The position numbers were made by a program, and so were the translations under genes. The notes under the pieces are model-generated. The model ran no database searches. It was not told where the DNA came from and saw only the letters and a list, made by a program, of their open reading frames with translations. From Xiphydria camelus (lineage: Eukaryota; Arthropoda; Insecta; Hymenoptera; Xiphydriidae), in the NCBI GenBank assembly GCA_963678675.1, contig OY783198.1:19516684-19580683 (forward strand): a stretch of DNA of 64,000 bases, written 5' to 3'. Below, piece after piece: positions 11,100 to 23,352 of the stretch; within the stretch, counting starts at the first letter, position 1; each line of letters begins with the position of its first letter.

Positions 11100-11365
11100 C
11101 ACTGAGAAAAATAGCTTGGTTAAAATGACAAAACGCATCTGATTAAAGTAGTTCAGTTGTTCTGATTAAAATACTAGTACGCGTTGAACTGAATATCTAG
11201 TTATTCTAATTAAATATTTAGTAATTTTAATTACATGTCCAGTTATTCTAACCAGAAAATGGTCAGTCAAACCAAACACAAATGGAGAGGATCCATATTT
11301 CACCAAACGGTTTGATTATAGTCTCCAGGATTTCGGTTAAATTGATCGGCTTGTTTTTCTCAGTG
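11100..11365 (+). mobile_element. Family A MITE (A6)
   Basis: Starts CACTGAGAAAAATAGCTTGG and ends TTGTTTTTCTCAGTG. Full set of A internal blocks, including CCAGAAAATGGTCAGTC and GGATCCATATTTCACC. A small GAGA-type expansion lies before the GGATCC block. Confidence 0.88.
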
Positions 11366-12262
11366 TGGGTTTCCTTAATTCTGTAGTTCTCGATGACGTT
11401 TCAAGTTTACTCTCGAATCTGTTTTCGTCTCGCCGTCGACACCTTCGACTTTTTCGAACCAAACCGTTTTTGTCGAAGTGAAAAAAAGCACATAACATAT
11501 TCATTCTCCGCTTCTCCATTCAATCCGACGCGCCACAAGCGCGGCTATAGGTCGCGCCGCGACGATCCGAGGAAGCGGAATCTCGATATTTTCCTGCCGA
11601 AGGTATCGGGACATGGTGAAATTCCGCCTCTTATGGATTTTACGTGTATGTGTGTATAGTAGGTATACGCGCGCGTATACGTACGCGCGCGCCGAGAAAC
11701 GAAGCTAGGTCAGCTAGGTTGAGTTCTCGCGTGTATGGGTCAGCTAGTGATCACCGTCTGTAGCCCGGGGCCGGTTAAAACTTGGCTCCTCTCCTCCCTC
11801 TCTCTCCCCCCCTCTCGTCCCGTCTCTATCCACAGCCATCCACTTCTCTCTCCGTCTCAACGGGTGGAGGACTCGGGACCGGAAAGCAGACAAGGTCTAC
11901 CACGCGTTGCCCGGCTCTCTCGTGTGGATGTACCATACGAGTATATCTACACCTTATATCCACACGGCATTGGCCCGAGCGCTCGCGTATATTCGTCCGG
12001 CTCCAGGCTCCCGCGCGGCGCGCGGTCCCCGATCCTTAACGAAAACACCTCCCGAATAACAAGCGAAATTAATTGAAACGGCCGCTCTCTCGCCTAAGAT
12101 TTTATTGCGGCGGAAGATTACCCGCACGTCGAGGCCGCGTCGACTCGCGAGAAGAACGCGATTTAAGCTCGAATGCGAGTACCTGCAACAGGTCCGGACT
12201 TACAATTAGATTTGCAACGTAGCAAATATAGTGTATTACGATTTTTTGTGAAAGTACAGATG
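11366..12262. other. Unique DNA, no gene
   Basis: Includes an 18-bp perfect palindrome, GTATACGCGCGCGTATAC, at 11663-11680. Overlapping frames at 11735-12076 encode Ser/Pro/Arg-rich peptides without domains. Confidence 0.5.
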
Positions 12263-12521
12263 CACTGAAAAAGAAACAGCAACTTTTACTGCTTCGCATC
12301 CAGTAGCGCCGAGATTTGAACTCATTTTCAAAAATTTTTACAGAAGAGTGACTTCTATGTACTGTTGTAAACAACCGAGTCCCGTAAAAATTGTAGTAAA
12401 ACTTGTGGAAGTTGTAAACGTTGCTGTAATTGTTACTAAAATTGCAGTTGTAACGATTAATTTGCCTTGTCCCGAAATTTACAAAAAACTTTGTAAATGC
12501 TACGATTTTTTTTGTTCCGTG
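12263..12521. mobile_element. Family I MITE (I1)
   Basis: Starts CACTGAAAAAGAAAC and ends TTTTTTTGTTCCGTG. The right half (GTTGTAACGATTAATTTGCC, TTGTAAATGCTACGATTTT) matches I3 at 45714-45929 and, inverted, I2 at 18324-18514. Confidence 0.7.
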
Positions 12522-12532
12522 TAGTAAATATA

Positions 12533-12644
12533 TTGTTAGAATAACTAAATATTTGGTTCGACTTACTAGTATTTTGGTTAGACTGACTAAACTCATTTAA
12601 CCAGATGCATTTCGGTCATTTCAACCAAGTTGTTTTTCTCAGTG
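12533..12644 (-). mobile_element. Family A MITE fragment (A7)
   Basis: Only the left half of an A element, reversed: AATAACTAAATATTTGG, ACTAGTATTTTGGTTAGAC, CAGATGCATTTCGGTCATTTC, then CAAGTTGTTTTTCTCAGTG. The other half is missing where I1 abuts. Confidence 0.75.
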
Positions 12645-13951
12645 TACCTACGCGTCGAACGTCGGATCGAAAATCGAACGAAAAACACATAACAGCCGGA
12701 GCGGCGATGGTCGAAATTGTCCTTAACCGATGATACATTATTCGCTTCCACCCACCCACCGTCGGGGCGCGAGCAGTCTGGGTAATATCCGCGCGCTGTC
12801 CTTTCCGTAACCACCAATGCGTAAAGCCTCTCGACCGATAAGGGGATTGGAAAGGACATTCCAGCGATCGGTGAAAAAATTAACAAGATCGGGGTCACCC
12901 CTGCGACGGACTTTGGAGCGGCGGGGTACTGCGCCAAATCTCTTCGCGGAATGTATTTTATCCGACGCTATTTTTTGTTGTAACGGCTCGCTATACGTTT
13001 CTCGAGGACCACGTCGAACGATCCTGTTTACCGATGCGACACGTGCAGGACGATTGATTTTTCGTCCATCCACGGAGTCGTCCCTCTCCCCCCGTCCATC
13101 CTTGGCGACACATCGCACCTCTCGACGTCAAACCCACTGCGAACTTTCGACGCGGCTAGGTACGATGACGCGTGCGTGCACGCGTACAGCGTGATGTGGT
13201 ACGTGCGCACGAGAAAAGTCAAAGTCGATATACGCGTACCGATATAAACGCGCGCGCGCGGTAGCAAAGAGGCGTACGTACATACATACGCGCTTTCGCT
13301 CCTCCTTGTTTGCTCAGCTATTTAGGCGACCGCGCGCAACGGCTGCGAGGCCCTCCCGATGTTCTCCTAGCCGCTCGCCTCTCGCAATCCATCAATATTT
13401 GAGGAAAAAATTATATAAAATTAACACTTAACAAATTAAACAAATCTCGAGCCGCGCGCGGTTTCGGGTAAATATTGCGCCTCGATAAATATTTTTGCTT
13501 CTGAAAGGAACCACTGTGCGCGATGTACCACCCGGCTCATCCCTTCGGCTATCGCGCGTCTCGCTTGATCCTCGTCCCCGCGGAGATTGCGGCAGGATTT
13601 ACGTACGTGTTCTCTTCGAGATGCGAAATGAAAGGACAACGATTGCCTCGAGTGTTTGACGGTCGTTATGCGATCGAAGTCCAGAGAGGAACTCCTTGTG
13701 TATCCAGATGCGATGTATTTTCTCAAATGACAGGAGAGTGGTCATCGGATCAAGGAATTCCTTTTCATTTATTTTGTACTCTTATCGACGATTTTATCTT
13801 TATCTTGCGAACATTTTTTGTTTACATCGGCCTCGATTTGAAGGCTCATCCACACTGAAGAAAATTATGTTTCAAAATGTAGTACCCAATCAATCCGAGA
13901 AAGCATAGGGGAAAAACTCCACGTAATATAAGAGATGTAGCAATGGGGCAA
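12645..13951. other. Unique DNA, no gene
   Basis: Frames at 12738-13194 overlap on opposite strands and have no recognisable domain. A frame at 13523-13858 ends where J2-associated sequence begins. Nothing repeated. Confidence 0.45.
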
Positions 13952-14202
13952 TTATGAATTCGATTAAACACTAAAAATTACTTCCGGGATCGCAAGTAAT
14001 TATTTATTTATATCAATGAAATTCTTGTAATGCCTCAATTAGATATCTCCTCCTGTAATTACAATCATATGGAATAGTATGTGATTCGAAGGAAAAACTA
14101 TTTAATTAATATAAGAAAAGATCAAATTGATATTAATAAATAATTACTTGCGACTCCGCAAGTAATTTTTAGTAGATTCAATTAATTCTCTTTTTCTTAG
14201 TG
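13952..14202. mobile_element. Family J MITE (J2)
   Basis: J core between AATTACTTCCGGGATCGC and GACTCCGCAAGTAATTTT. The right end TTCTCTTTTTCTTAGTG is intact. A CACTGAAGAAAATTATG sequence at about 13854 may be the original left end, pushed away by some 100 bp of unrelated sequence. Confidence 0.65.
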
Positions 14203-14243
14203 TACTTTCTGGTAGGACTTTAAAACATCATTTTTCTCAGTGC

Positions 14244-14820
14244 ATAAAATTCGAAAATAATATACAATTCACTTATACCTAAATTGTAATATACGAAGCG
14301 TCATTTATCGATCCTCGGTTTTCACTCGGTCCCGTTAAACCTCCAGACGCATAATCGACCATCCGTTGGCCGCAGGCACCTCTCGGACGGACGGACGGAC
14401 GGACGTACAGCCGCGATGCAGAACCAGTCGACGCAACACGCGCGCGCGCGCCGACGCGTCCGCGAGATTCTTATATATTGACAGAAGTCGAAAATTCTTG
14501 GACGTCCGCGAGGAAACGCTCGGATATATACAACCGCGGTAATGCGACAACGTCGATCGCTCGCGTCCCTAAGCGCGTGTAACGCCGTTGAGTGTGCGTC
14601 CGTGTGAAATTTTATGGGAGACCGGTCGACGTGACATGGCCGCTAAAAATAGCCGCTTAGACGAAGAGCGCGAAAAATCTATGCTTTTATGCTAATTACC
14701 GTCACTTAGGAGAGACCGCGGCCTCGCTGTAGCCCGCGAAGCCAGTTGCCGGCTGGTTTCGCCCTGTGGCGCGGCGGGGCACTTGCAACGCGCGCCTTTT
14801 CGCCCGCTGCACTTCGCTCC
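14244..14820. other. Unique DNA with a short (CGGA)n run
   Basis: A stray MITE end (CATTTTTCTCAGTG) lies just before, at about 14230-14243. A (CGGA)n run is at 14383-14405. No gene recognised. Confidence 0.5.
14383..14405. repeat. (CGGA)n short tandem repeat
   Basis: Five to six tetranucleotide units. Confidence 0.85.
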
Positions 14821-15043
14821 GTCGACACGTACCTGACATTCCGAATGTTCGCTTGAACGAAAAATTTCGACTTCAGGAGATCACGGCCAAAATGTTGAGT
14901 TTACCGATCCACCAGAGCTGTAGATACATTTTTACGGCTATCGGAAATACAGTAATATAATAAACTAGACAGTGGCCGTGATCTTTTAAAATCGACAATC
15001 TTCGCTCAAATGAACGTTCGGAACTTCAGGCACATCCGTCGAC
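14821..15043. mobile_element. Inverted-repeat element AA
   Basis: The left arm begins GTCGACACGTACCTGACATT and includes CCGAATGTTCGCTTGAACG and GGAGATCACGGCC. The right arm read in reverse gives GTCGACGGATGTGCCTGAAG, CCGAACGTTCATTTGAGCG and AAAGATCACGGCC. The arms are roughly 85 bp. Only one copy is in the window, so its mobility is inferred. Confidence 0.55.
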
Positions 15044-15051
15044 GGGCGATG

Positions 15052-15304
15052 CACAGAGAAAAAGAATTAGTTGGATGTACTAAAAACGTATTGCGGGGTC
15101 GCAAGTAATTATTTGTTTAAATCAATTTGATCTCATTTCATATATTAACTTGATATTTATTTCTTGCGATCGCATACCATCCCACATGATCGTAAGGAGT
15201 AGATATTTCATTGAGGCGTTAACAAATTTAATTCGTACAAATAAATGATTACTTACGACCCCACAAGTAATGTTCAATAGCTCCGACTAATTCTTCTTCT
15301 CTGT
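15052..15304. mobile_element. Family J MITE (J3)
   Basis: Ends CACAGAGAAAAAGAATTAG and CTAATTCTTCTTCTCTGT. Inverted inner arms are GGGGTCGCAAGTAATTATT and TTACTTACGACCCCAC. About 250 bp, the full J length. Confidence 0.8.
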
Positions 15305-15954
15305 ACGAGGATATCGCGTAAGCGTCTCAAGTCGAGCGCGGAGGAAGGACGTTGGAATTATCCCTCTCACATCAGTCCATTAACGCGCCTGGACCTATTA
15401 AAAGCTTGATCGTATTTACATAAATGTCTCGATTTCTCATAAATCCCAGAAAGCGTTCTCCTTCGCACATTCTACACGCACGCTACTGGAAAAACGCGCG
15501 CGAAGCGGTGCAATGTCAGTATGACATTTCGAAGCGACAGCTGCGCCGTCGAAACTCCGTTGCACTTGGCCTCCAAACTCGCGATTAGATTCTAAAAACT
15601 CGCCTAACGACTATTCCATTGAGGAAACCAGAAGAAGATATTCAATGAGCGGGAACTATCCGTTTTAACGCGTGGACTACCGAGGCACCTGCCGAGCAAG
15701 GTTGCCCGCTACAAATTATACCGCGCACTTGGAAGTCGACGCGTTAACGAAAACCGAGAGTAACGAAACAAGCGAAATTGAACGACGGTTATAAATACAG
15801 TCGATAGCGAAAGCCGGTCGCGACGATCTATTACGACGTCCTCCGGGTTTTCACGCGAGATGAAACCCGATATTTCGTCGCTGTGTGAAACATCGTCGTT
15901 GTCGCGCGGTGAGGAACGATCGGAATTAATTGTAAAGCCGCGCATGGAAAAAAC
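15305..15954. other. Unique DNA, no gene
   Basis: Two short frames on opposite strands (15709-15945 and 15860-16093) with no domain. No repeat found. Confidence 0.5.
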
Positions 15955-16215
15955 GATTTCGCAGTCTCAGCAAAACTATAGGTTTTGCCGGGGGCTTTTT
16001 GCTATCGTGTCAGAAATATTGTCTATGGCGGTAAAATGTAACCACGATCACGGCGAAATTTTTTTCGGTAAAAATATTTCATATCCCGGTTAATATTTTT
16101 ACTACTATTATCGGACATATCTTTTGCTGAGATAGATAATATTTTTATCGTGACAGCAAGAAATTCTCAACAAAACCTAGTTTTGTTGGAACTGTAAAAT
16201 AATTGTTTTCTCTGC
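15955..16215. repeat. Degenerate inverted repeat
   Basis: CAGTCTCAGCAAAACTATAGG near 15961 is partly inverted near 16150-16190, where TCAACAAAACCTAGTTTTG occurs. GCTATCGTGTCAG near 16000 matches the reverse of TCGTGACAGC near 16148. The arms are diverged; this may be an old fold-back element. Confidence 0.35.
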
Positions 16216-18323
16216 GACGTCATTTGGAAATTCGTCCAACCGTAGATTTTGGGGTGTGCCTCCTATTTCCCTTTGTTCCTGTATTTTTTCTAGTTTGCCC
16301 TTTCCCACCCTACACTATTGAAAATTTTAACATCAAACGGAATAAATGTAAATACCATAATTGCTCACCAGAAGTCCAACCCATTTGGTATGAAAAGGCG
16401 GTGTAAGTTGAGCCGAGTATATTTACGCAACTCAAAATGGGGTTTCATTTTCAACGGTGTACGACTCGCGATCCTTCACTTTTTCCTTTAAAATTCAATA
16501 TTTTTCTTGCAAAACTATCTGTTATTCAGTTTCTCTGTTGAGTTTCTCTTTTCGTTGTTTTCAATTACGTGGAAAGGATCAAAATGGTCAATATCTTTTT
16601 TCCTCTTGTTTCTTTCCTTTTTTATAAAATGCTAATATAATCTTCACTTCATCTAGCCGCATATCGATATTTCGTTTAAAATATAAAAGCCTGATTAAAT
16701 TAATGTTTCTCTTACTGGAAACTAGATTCCCATTTCCTTAAATCTCAGATCGCGATACTCAAATTCCAATTACCTGACGTGAGACATCAATTTTTAAGTA
16801 TAACAAAAATATCCTCCAGTCGCTTAATAAATATTGATGTTTCATCGTACACCTTAAAAATCGTTATTTTAAAAAACCACTGCACGTTTCCAATTTCTGG
16901 TAGACCTCCTTTCTTTAATCAAAATTGCTCCTTTTTTTCATCAAATTTCCCCTATTTCCCCTAAAACGAAACAAATAACTGCTGTGAAGCCTGCAACCGC
17001 CCCGAAGTCCGATCGAGACCCAATAACAAATCGGCGCGGCGAACCGTACCCGACCGCGCCGCGCAACCGATACCCCCGGCAAGAGAGATCGCTTACTCCC
17101 CGACACGGCCGGCGAATATCTCAGGCCCGACGGACAAAACGGCGACCTCTCCTCCCCGCGCGCGCGCGACGTCTTCCACACCGCATCCCGGTACACGAGG
17201 TGGAGCACGCGCGCGACCGTACCGCGTTCGGATCACAAAGGTCGACCGATACGCGGCCACCGTTTTCTGGGGTCCCCCGCGCTCTCCGCCGGACGCGCGG
17301 GAGTCTCGGGCCCCCGCCACACTGGTGGCTCGAATAAGTCAACTCACTTTTATTCCTGTCTCTCGGCCGTTCTTTACGGTGCCCGCGGGACCTTCGAGCG
17401 CCCGCGCGCGCCGCTGTACGTTATGAGCGACGAGCGCGTATACGAAGTACAAGGAGCAAAGGGTTACAAGCGGGGCCCGTGTTCGAGGCCTTACTTATTG
17501 GACAGTTTACACGCCGTGCGTTTCCACGTTCTCCGGCCGGCTTGGAGGCGTAAGGGCGCGGGGAACGATAACCGCGCGGACGTGTGTATTTCGCGAGGAA
17601 GGAGTAGGGAGAGGATCAAGTTTAGAGGAAGGGAGGGATTTCGAATGGAGGAGGAAGCGGATGGGAAACCGATCGTGACTTTCGAGTCGACCCGTTTCGA
17701 ATTTTCCCAAGCGTCCCTTCCGCCGCGATTCTCGAACCCTTCGATCGTCCCGGCGATCATTTGCATATATCCGTTCGCTTCCGCGTCTCCGTCGCGGTGC
17801 GATCGTCTCTATACGGAATGTGCGACGCGAAATGTACATAGGTACGTGCGAGGGAACGTCGTGACGCAGTCCCGCGCGAAACGGAGACCCGCGGGATCGA
17901 TTTCCGAGACGAGCGAGGCCCCTCTGACTCTTGCGCCGATCGGGCCGCAGTTAATTCTCGTGGGATAGGGTCTAATGATATGCGCGCAAAGTTTATTTCA
18001 CCCGTGAATTCGTATACGTCAAGCTTTATTGTACCGCGCGTCTGAGGAACGGTCCCAGCGCGCGAGGCACGACGCTCCGTCGCGTTAGCATGAAAATACG
18101 CAGTGATTGGGTACTTTAGAAATTGTCATTTACGCGCGTGCGTGCGTGCGTGTATACATGGCGCGCGTAAGCGGCGCGACGGAAACAATGTCGCGGGGGA
18201 ATTCGGGTCCGATCGGACGCGACCGTTACTGTGCGCGGCGAATGCCTACCTGAGCACCCGTCGCACGAGGATCTCAGGCAGATCTCCGCGTTTCCTTGTG
18301 ATTACGATAGAACTGCAGCCCTG
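16216..18323. other. Unique DNA: AT-rich 16.2-17.0 kb, then GC-rich
   Basis: The AT-rich part shows no open frame of note. From 16.98 kb onward composition switches abruptly to CpG-rich, and overlapping frames appear (for example 17423-17968 plus, 17507-17839 minus). None has a recognisable domain. Confidence 0.5.
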
Positions 18324-18514
18324 CACGGAAAAAAATAAACTGTAGCATCTACAAAGTTTGTGATAAATTTCCAGACAAGGCTAATTCATTGTTACGATAA
18401 CTACAATTTTAATAAAAAATTACAGCGACGCTTGCAACCTCTACAAATTTTACTACAATGTTTACTACAATTGTAGTCATCGTGACAACAAATTGGCCTT
18501 ATAATATTGTAATT
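18324..18514. mobile_element. Family I MITE (I2), right end missing
   Basis: Starts CACGGAAAAAAATAAAC and continues GTAGCATCTACAAAGTTTGTG, the same end as the right end of I3 in reverse. The body reaches the ACAACAAATTGGCC block and stops. Confidence 0.7.
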
Positions 18515-19449
18515 CTAACTCGCGCCGACGTCTCGGAGACGCCACGCGTCCAGTTAAAGGATTAAGCGGTATCGGATTCCTAACTCGCCTTGTTCCGCAT
18601 TAAAAATCAAAACCGTTGAAATTTTCTACAAAAAAAAATGGAGCAGAATAAAATCATTCGCATCTCATCTATTTAATTTTCGTTCGCACCGAAAATGAGC
18701 TACTCCCGCGAAAATAAAATCCTCGTAGCGTGCGCAAAATCGCACGATTCGCGAGAAAAACCGAGGCAACGAGATACGGTCGAGTAGACATACGAAGAAA
18801 AAAAACCGAGAGAGATTTCGTCCCCACCACACGGCGCGGAGACGCGATCCGGGCGGAAGATGATTATCGGGTATATAGGAAATTGAAAGGGTGTCTGAGG
18901 AGGTGTCTAGTGGTGATGCTCCGCGGGGGCGGTTTCTCCGCGGGGTGGCTTCTCGACTTATGGTGTCTCGGGGCTTTCGGATACCCACACCGAAGATGGG
19001 GGCTATCGATAGCTCGTGGCCACCTCGGATAATAGGTTCGGCGCTCCTCGCGCGGGATCCCTCCGGCGGGTCTCGCTACCCCAGCCTCTCGTCGCGGCGG
19101 TGCGAGTACCCGCGCTGGACCAAAAGACGCGTCGGGTAACGGCGATCGTCCTCGCGCGAGTAGAGCCCCGGCGGAGATAGTCCGGTACACCTACGAATCC
19201 TCTCCGTCAGGTGTGCGCGGGCCTCTCTCCCCTCCGCCCTCCACGGAGAGCCGGCCTCGCCTCTCCTTCCTCCTCCTCGATCGCTATCTGCTAAATCACT
19301 ATCAATCACCACCGGAGACCCCGACGCACCGGATGCCACACGGCCACGGACGAGAGCAATCTCGCTTTTCTGTGAGCCTCTACCGCGAGCGCCGGTTATG
19401 CGCGATAAGTGAATCAGCTCGCGTTCGACGAGACGAAACGTGACGGTTT
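18515..19449. other. Unique DNA, no gene
   Basis: Frames on both strands between 18665 and 19443 overlap one another and contain no recognisable domain. Confidence 0.45.
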
Positions 19450-19911
19450 CATTGATAAAATTAATAGGTTTGACCAAATTGGCGGTCACGTTAATTCTAC
19501 ACGAAGAAAAAGAATTAGTAATTTTTAGAGTGAATCCCAGTAACAGTGCTCTTCGAAATGAAACATTATATTTTTTAATAGGCGCAGCGTATACTTCTTA
19601 CAGTTCGTTTCTATATAAACCCGTAAATACTCGACGCATATTAACGGGAGATCGGTAAATTGTACCGTATAAAGTGATGTTTATACTATTACGAACTGTA
19701 AAAAGTACGATGTGGTCTATGCGCGAGGGAAAACTTCAATGTTTCACCTCGAGAAGTATTGTTACCGGGATAACTATAAGTTCATGAGTTTTCCCATGAT
19801 TTTTTATTCATCCTTTTTCTCTGTGCAGAGGATTATTAGTTCAAGTCACTTGATCTGCGTTCCCCGCCCGTGACTGCTAATTTAGTCAACCTGCTGTATT
19901 TTTTTCTCAGT
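19450..19911. mobile_element. Family C MITE, interrupted by D2
   Basis: The left part has the C words TTTGACCAAATTGGCGGTCACG. The right part after D2 has ATTATTAGTTCAAGTCACTTG, CCCCGCCCGTGACTGC and TTTTTTTCTCAGTA. Outer ends are CATTGATAAAATTAAT (degraded) and TTTTCTCAGT. Confidence 0.72.
19500..19825. mobile_element. Family D MITE (D2), nested in a C element
   Basis: Ends CACGAAGAAAAAGAATTAG and CATCCTTTTTCTCTGTG. Internal inverted pair: TACTTCTTACAGTTCG near 19592 and CGAACTGTAAAAAGTA near 19695. Preceded by TA. D1 shows the same order of blocks, and there it is the host of a C element. Confidence 0.8.
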
Positions 19912-21283
19912 AACAAGTACTTTCGCGAGAATTTTCGGCGAATCTCATCTCATCGTACGGTGTGCTCGATCTATTATGTATGTTTACGTGTAGGTATCTC
20001 GGATCTCCTTTCTCGATGAGGTACGTTCATCTTCGCTCTTCCGCGAAGCAGAGAAAAAGCTTAGGTATACATTTCGTGCGAAAGCTATTCGCGTGCGGAG
20101 GGTAGCCGGAGAATCGTGCTGAGGAAAGTGCATTGCAAATATTGCAACCTGACGTGAGGTGATGTACGCGTCGTCGTTGGTGATGTTACAAGTGTTTGCG
20201 TATATATAGGTAAACATTTATGTCGATTGACGCTTTGTCGAAATTGTAATTTCGGAGTTATTCCATTTCGAGTGTCATTCTGTTCGTAGCCATTTACTCT
20301 TCACCGTCGTACGGGTCGCGAAACAAACATAGGTATAGGTATTCAGAATCGTCTATTCTACATCCGACGTCAATTTCACGACGCTCCCTCCTCCCCGCTT
20401 GAAATAAATACTACGCGCTTCAGCCAAACAGAAAGATCATCGCGGCGAACTCCCCGTGCGAGAGAAGTTCGACCCGCGCGTCGTTCCGTTCGGGAATCAA
20501 ATCCCAGATTCAGAACCCGATACACGGTCCTTTCGAGAGTCGGCGCGGAGGACGCGGGCCTCGAGGGAAACGGGACGCGGAGGAGGCCGTGCACGGTGTC
20601 GGAATGCACATAAAATTGTAAGTTTAATCTCGCGCCCGCTGCTCTCGGTTGCACCTACTACCACGGATACCGGCGCCCTTCTCGTCGGCGGGAGAGAGGC
20701 GAGCGCGCATCCCTATTACGCCTCGCGCATAAAGCACGCGCACTCTCCCTCCCCCGCCTCACCCGGTCACCTCGAACGCGCCAGCACTCTCCTTTCGGCC
20801 GAGCGATACGTACGCGCGCGCGTACACCCGATACCGCGCGCGGCGCGTTATTAACTTCGATACGTAACGACTCCGAACGCCTGTATACAAAGTGTGCTCT
20901 CCGAGAGCGCGCGCTGACAAAGTGAAATTTCGAGCTGGACCTTCCCGCGCCGCGTCCACGCGTGGATATATACACGGAAAAAATTCCACCGCGACCGCGG
21001 GACTCTCCTGGCGAACTTTCCTCTCCGGCGAGTAGAGGAGACGATCGTGAGCTTTTCACTCGACATTCCACTCTCGCGCGCGCCGGGCCGCGCCGGTGGA
21101 CACCGTTAGCCCGCGTTAAATTCGTGGCCGAGAAGCGAGACGAGAGAAAGAAAGAGAGACGCGCCCAAGCACCGCGTGTAAGACGCAGCGTCGACGAGGA
21201 AGGTAGAAGGCGCGTGAGAGAGAAGAGCGAGAGAAGCGAAACTTGTATTTCCTAAAAACGATGTCCCTCGCACTGCGCCGCGA

Positions 21284-21347
<64 letters not shown>

Positions 21348-22909
21348 TTCCGTCTTTCTTCATTCCCACTTTCCCCTCCTTCGCGCGTCGCTCTCTTCGT
21401 TCTCCCCGCGTTTGTATACCGGGCGTACGCCGCGCTGTGGATATACCTACAGGAGGAACACCTTCCGTCCTCCTCTCGCTCCCGCCCCGTCACTCGCGCG
21501 TTCCCTCTACCGGAGTCTCGGGCGTTTCATGCGTTCGTTCGGTTACCAAACTGGACATAAATTAATCCCGTCAAATGTCCTCATTCGTTACCCGGCCGCG
21601 GTCCCGAGCCCGCGGAGACCGCTGAGCAAGGTTAATCTTAACCTATAGGTATGAGACTTGCGTAAGCCAAGCCCGTGTCCTCTCGCCTGCCTGAGCGCCC
21701 TGTCCGCTCGGTTCCTATACTCTACCTCTATTCGCTGTAGCTGCCCGCCTGCCTCCCGCCCGTATAAGCGCTCGCCCGACCGGCCCGTTACACCTGAATC
21801 CGGCTAAGTGGGTCGAATTCTGACCTGTCATGTTTTACGTCCATTCGGAACTCTAATTACCGACATCGATCTGCGCCCGACGATTGCCGGGTGAGCGGAC
21901 TTCCGTGGAGGTCCCCCTCCCGTCTATTCGCGATTTGCACGCGTTTCGCTTCTCGCGGCGGCGCGGGGGCCGTTGCTCTGCAGTGAGAGAAATTTATAGA
22001 TTGCGCGTGGCAATGGTAGTAGTTTATTAATATAAGAATACGTTCTACGCGCAGAGAGAAAAAATAGTACATTCGGTGAAAAATACCAGGCCATACATGG
22101 CTTACGATGAAAAATGAGGACCCGCGAAGAAAATTCAATCATTTTCTCCCGCTTCCATATTTATCTCATTCCATCCTGACTGCGTCCGGCGTGACAAATT
22201 CATCATTCCTCGCGCGAACGAAGCCCACGGAGAAATCCCCGTATACTTTCTCGCCGCGAGTTTGATTCCACCTTGACATCCGCGCGAGAAAATACGAGCA
22301 CTCTCTCAGCCACCGCGCTATGCGGCAATGAGTTATCGTCGCCTCTTACGCCTCTTTCGCGCGCGATAAATGCGCGCGGAGCGGAGGGAAAATCGATAAT
22401 GCGCGCCGGTGATTTATGGTCATTCGATGGGTCGGGCCGTTGTTGTTTGGCTAACCGAGATCAACGAGAGAGTCAAGGGCCGTTGAACGCGATACAGTTT
22501 GAAGCCCCCGCAAAGGCACGGGTATTAACTACACCCCGAGCTATTGTTTTGTTTCATTCCGCGCGCCCCTGTGAATACTATCGCCCGCGCGCGCGGGGGG
22601 AGAGTGCCTCCACGCACCCACCGCCCCTCGCTGACGAAGTTATCACAGTGGCTATAAAACAATACGGCCCCGTTACCGACAGAGAGAAAGCTATGCTAGC
22701 ATATTGTGGTTATTGTCGAGCTAAGCTACATTGCGCCAACCGCGGGGCTCGTTCTACGCTTACCCTCTCCCTTCGACCCTCCCAACCGCATCTTCAAGTA
22801 CACCTCTACGGCTGGACAATCGATTCCAAGTGATCAAGGGCGTGTAGCGAATTAGGTCTTCTCATAGAAAAATATTCATATTTTAACATTCAATTTGTAA
22901 TCTGTATAT
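19912..22909. other. Long CpG-rich unique block, no gene
   Basis: Long overlapping frames on both strands, such as 20658-21071 minus and 22273-22833 plus. All are Arg/Ser/Ala-rich and without recognisable domains. The 21.29 kb (CT)n tract creates poly-Ser/Leu peptides on one strand and Arg/Glu peptides on the other. Confidence 0.5.
21287..21343. repeat. (CT)n microsatellite
   Basis: About 57 bp, the longest dinucleotide tract in the window. Confidence 0.95.
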
Positions 22910-23119
22910 ACTAAGAAAAAAAAAGTAGTGACAACTATTTTGGACTCAACTGCTCCAATTTTGCAATCAGCACCAGTTTTATATAGTTAATGCAACAATT
23001 CTTTTGCTCCGGTAACTAAAAATAGTCAAAACTATAGAAACTAGTGCTAATTACCAAACTTGAGCAGTTTAGTCCAAAGTAGATGTCAAAACCACATTCA
23101 TTTCGTTTATTTTATTTCA
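22910..23119. mobile_element. Family P MITE (P2)
   Basis: Starts TACTAAGAAAAAAAAAGTAG. Blocks GGACTCAACTGCTCCAATTT, CACCAGTTTTATATAG and TTGAGCAGTTTAGTCC match P1. The right end is degraded. Confidence 0.7.
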
Positions 23120-23219
23120 CTTATTTCAAAGTTATAAATGCATATCTCTCTACAATGTGTTGACTTCATCGATACGCAAGAGAGACGCACTTATGCCAAG
23201 TAACGAGTTCAAGAGAGGT

Positions 23220-23352
23220 ACACTGAAAAAAAAAATTAGTAAATTGAACTACGTCTAAAAAAATTAGTTGGATCAACTCAAAATGTGTTACAATAACTGA
23301 ATAGGTGCTCAATTGGAGCAACTGCGTATTCACGATGACGTTGCTGCATTTC
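23220..23352. mobile_element. Possible MITE fragment
   Basis: CACTGAAAAAAAAAATTAG at the left, with an internal repeated word TTAGTTGGATCAAC like the end of J elements. No right end found. Family uncertain. Confidence 0.3.

Noticed and set aside
21284..21565. Ser/Leu-repeat protein
   Set aside because: Direct translation of a (CT)n microsatellite.
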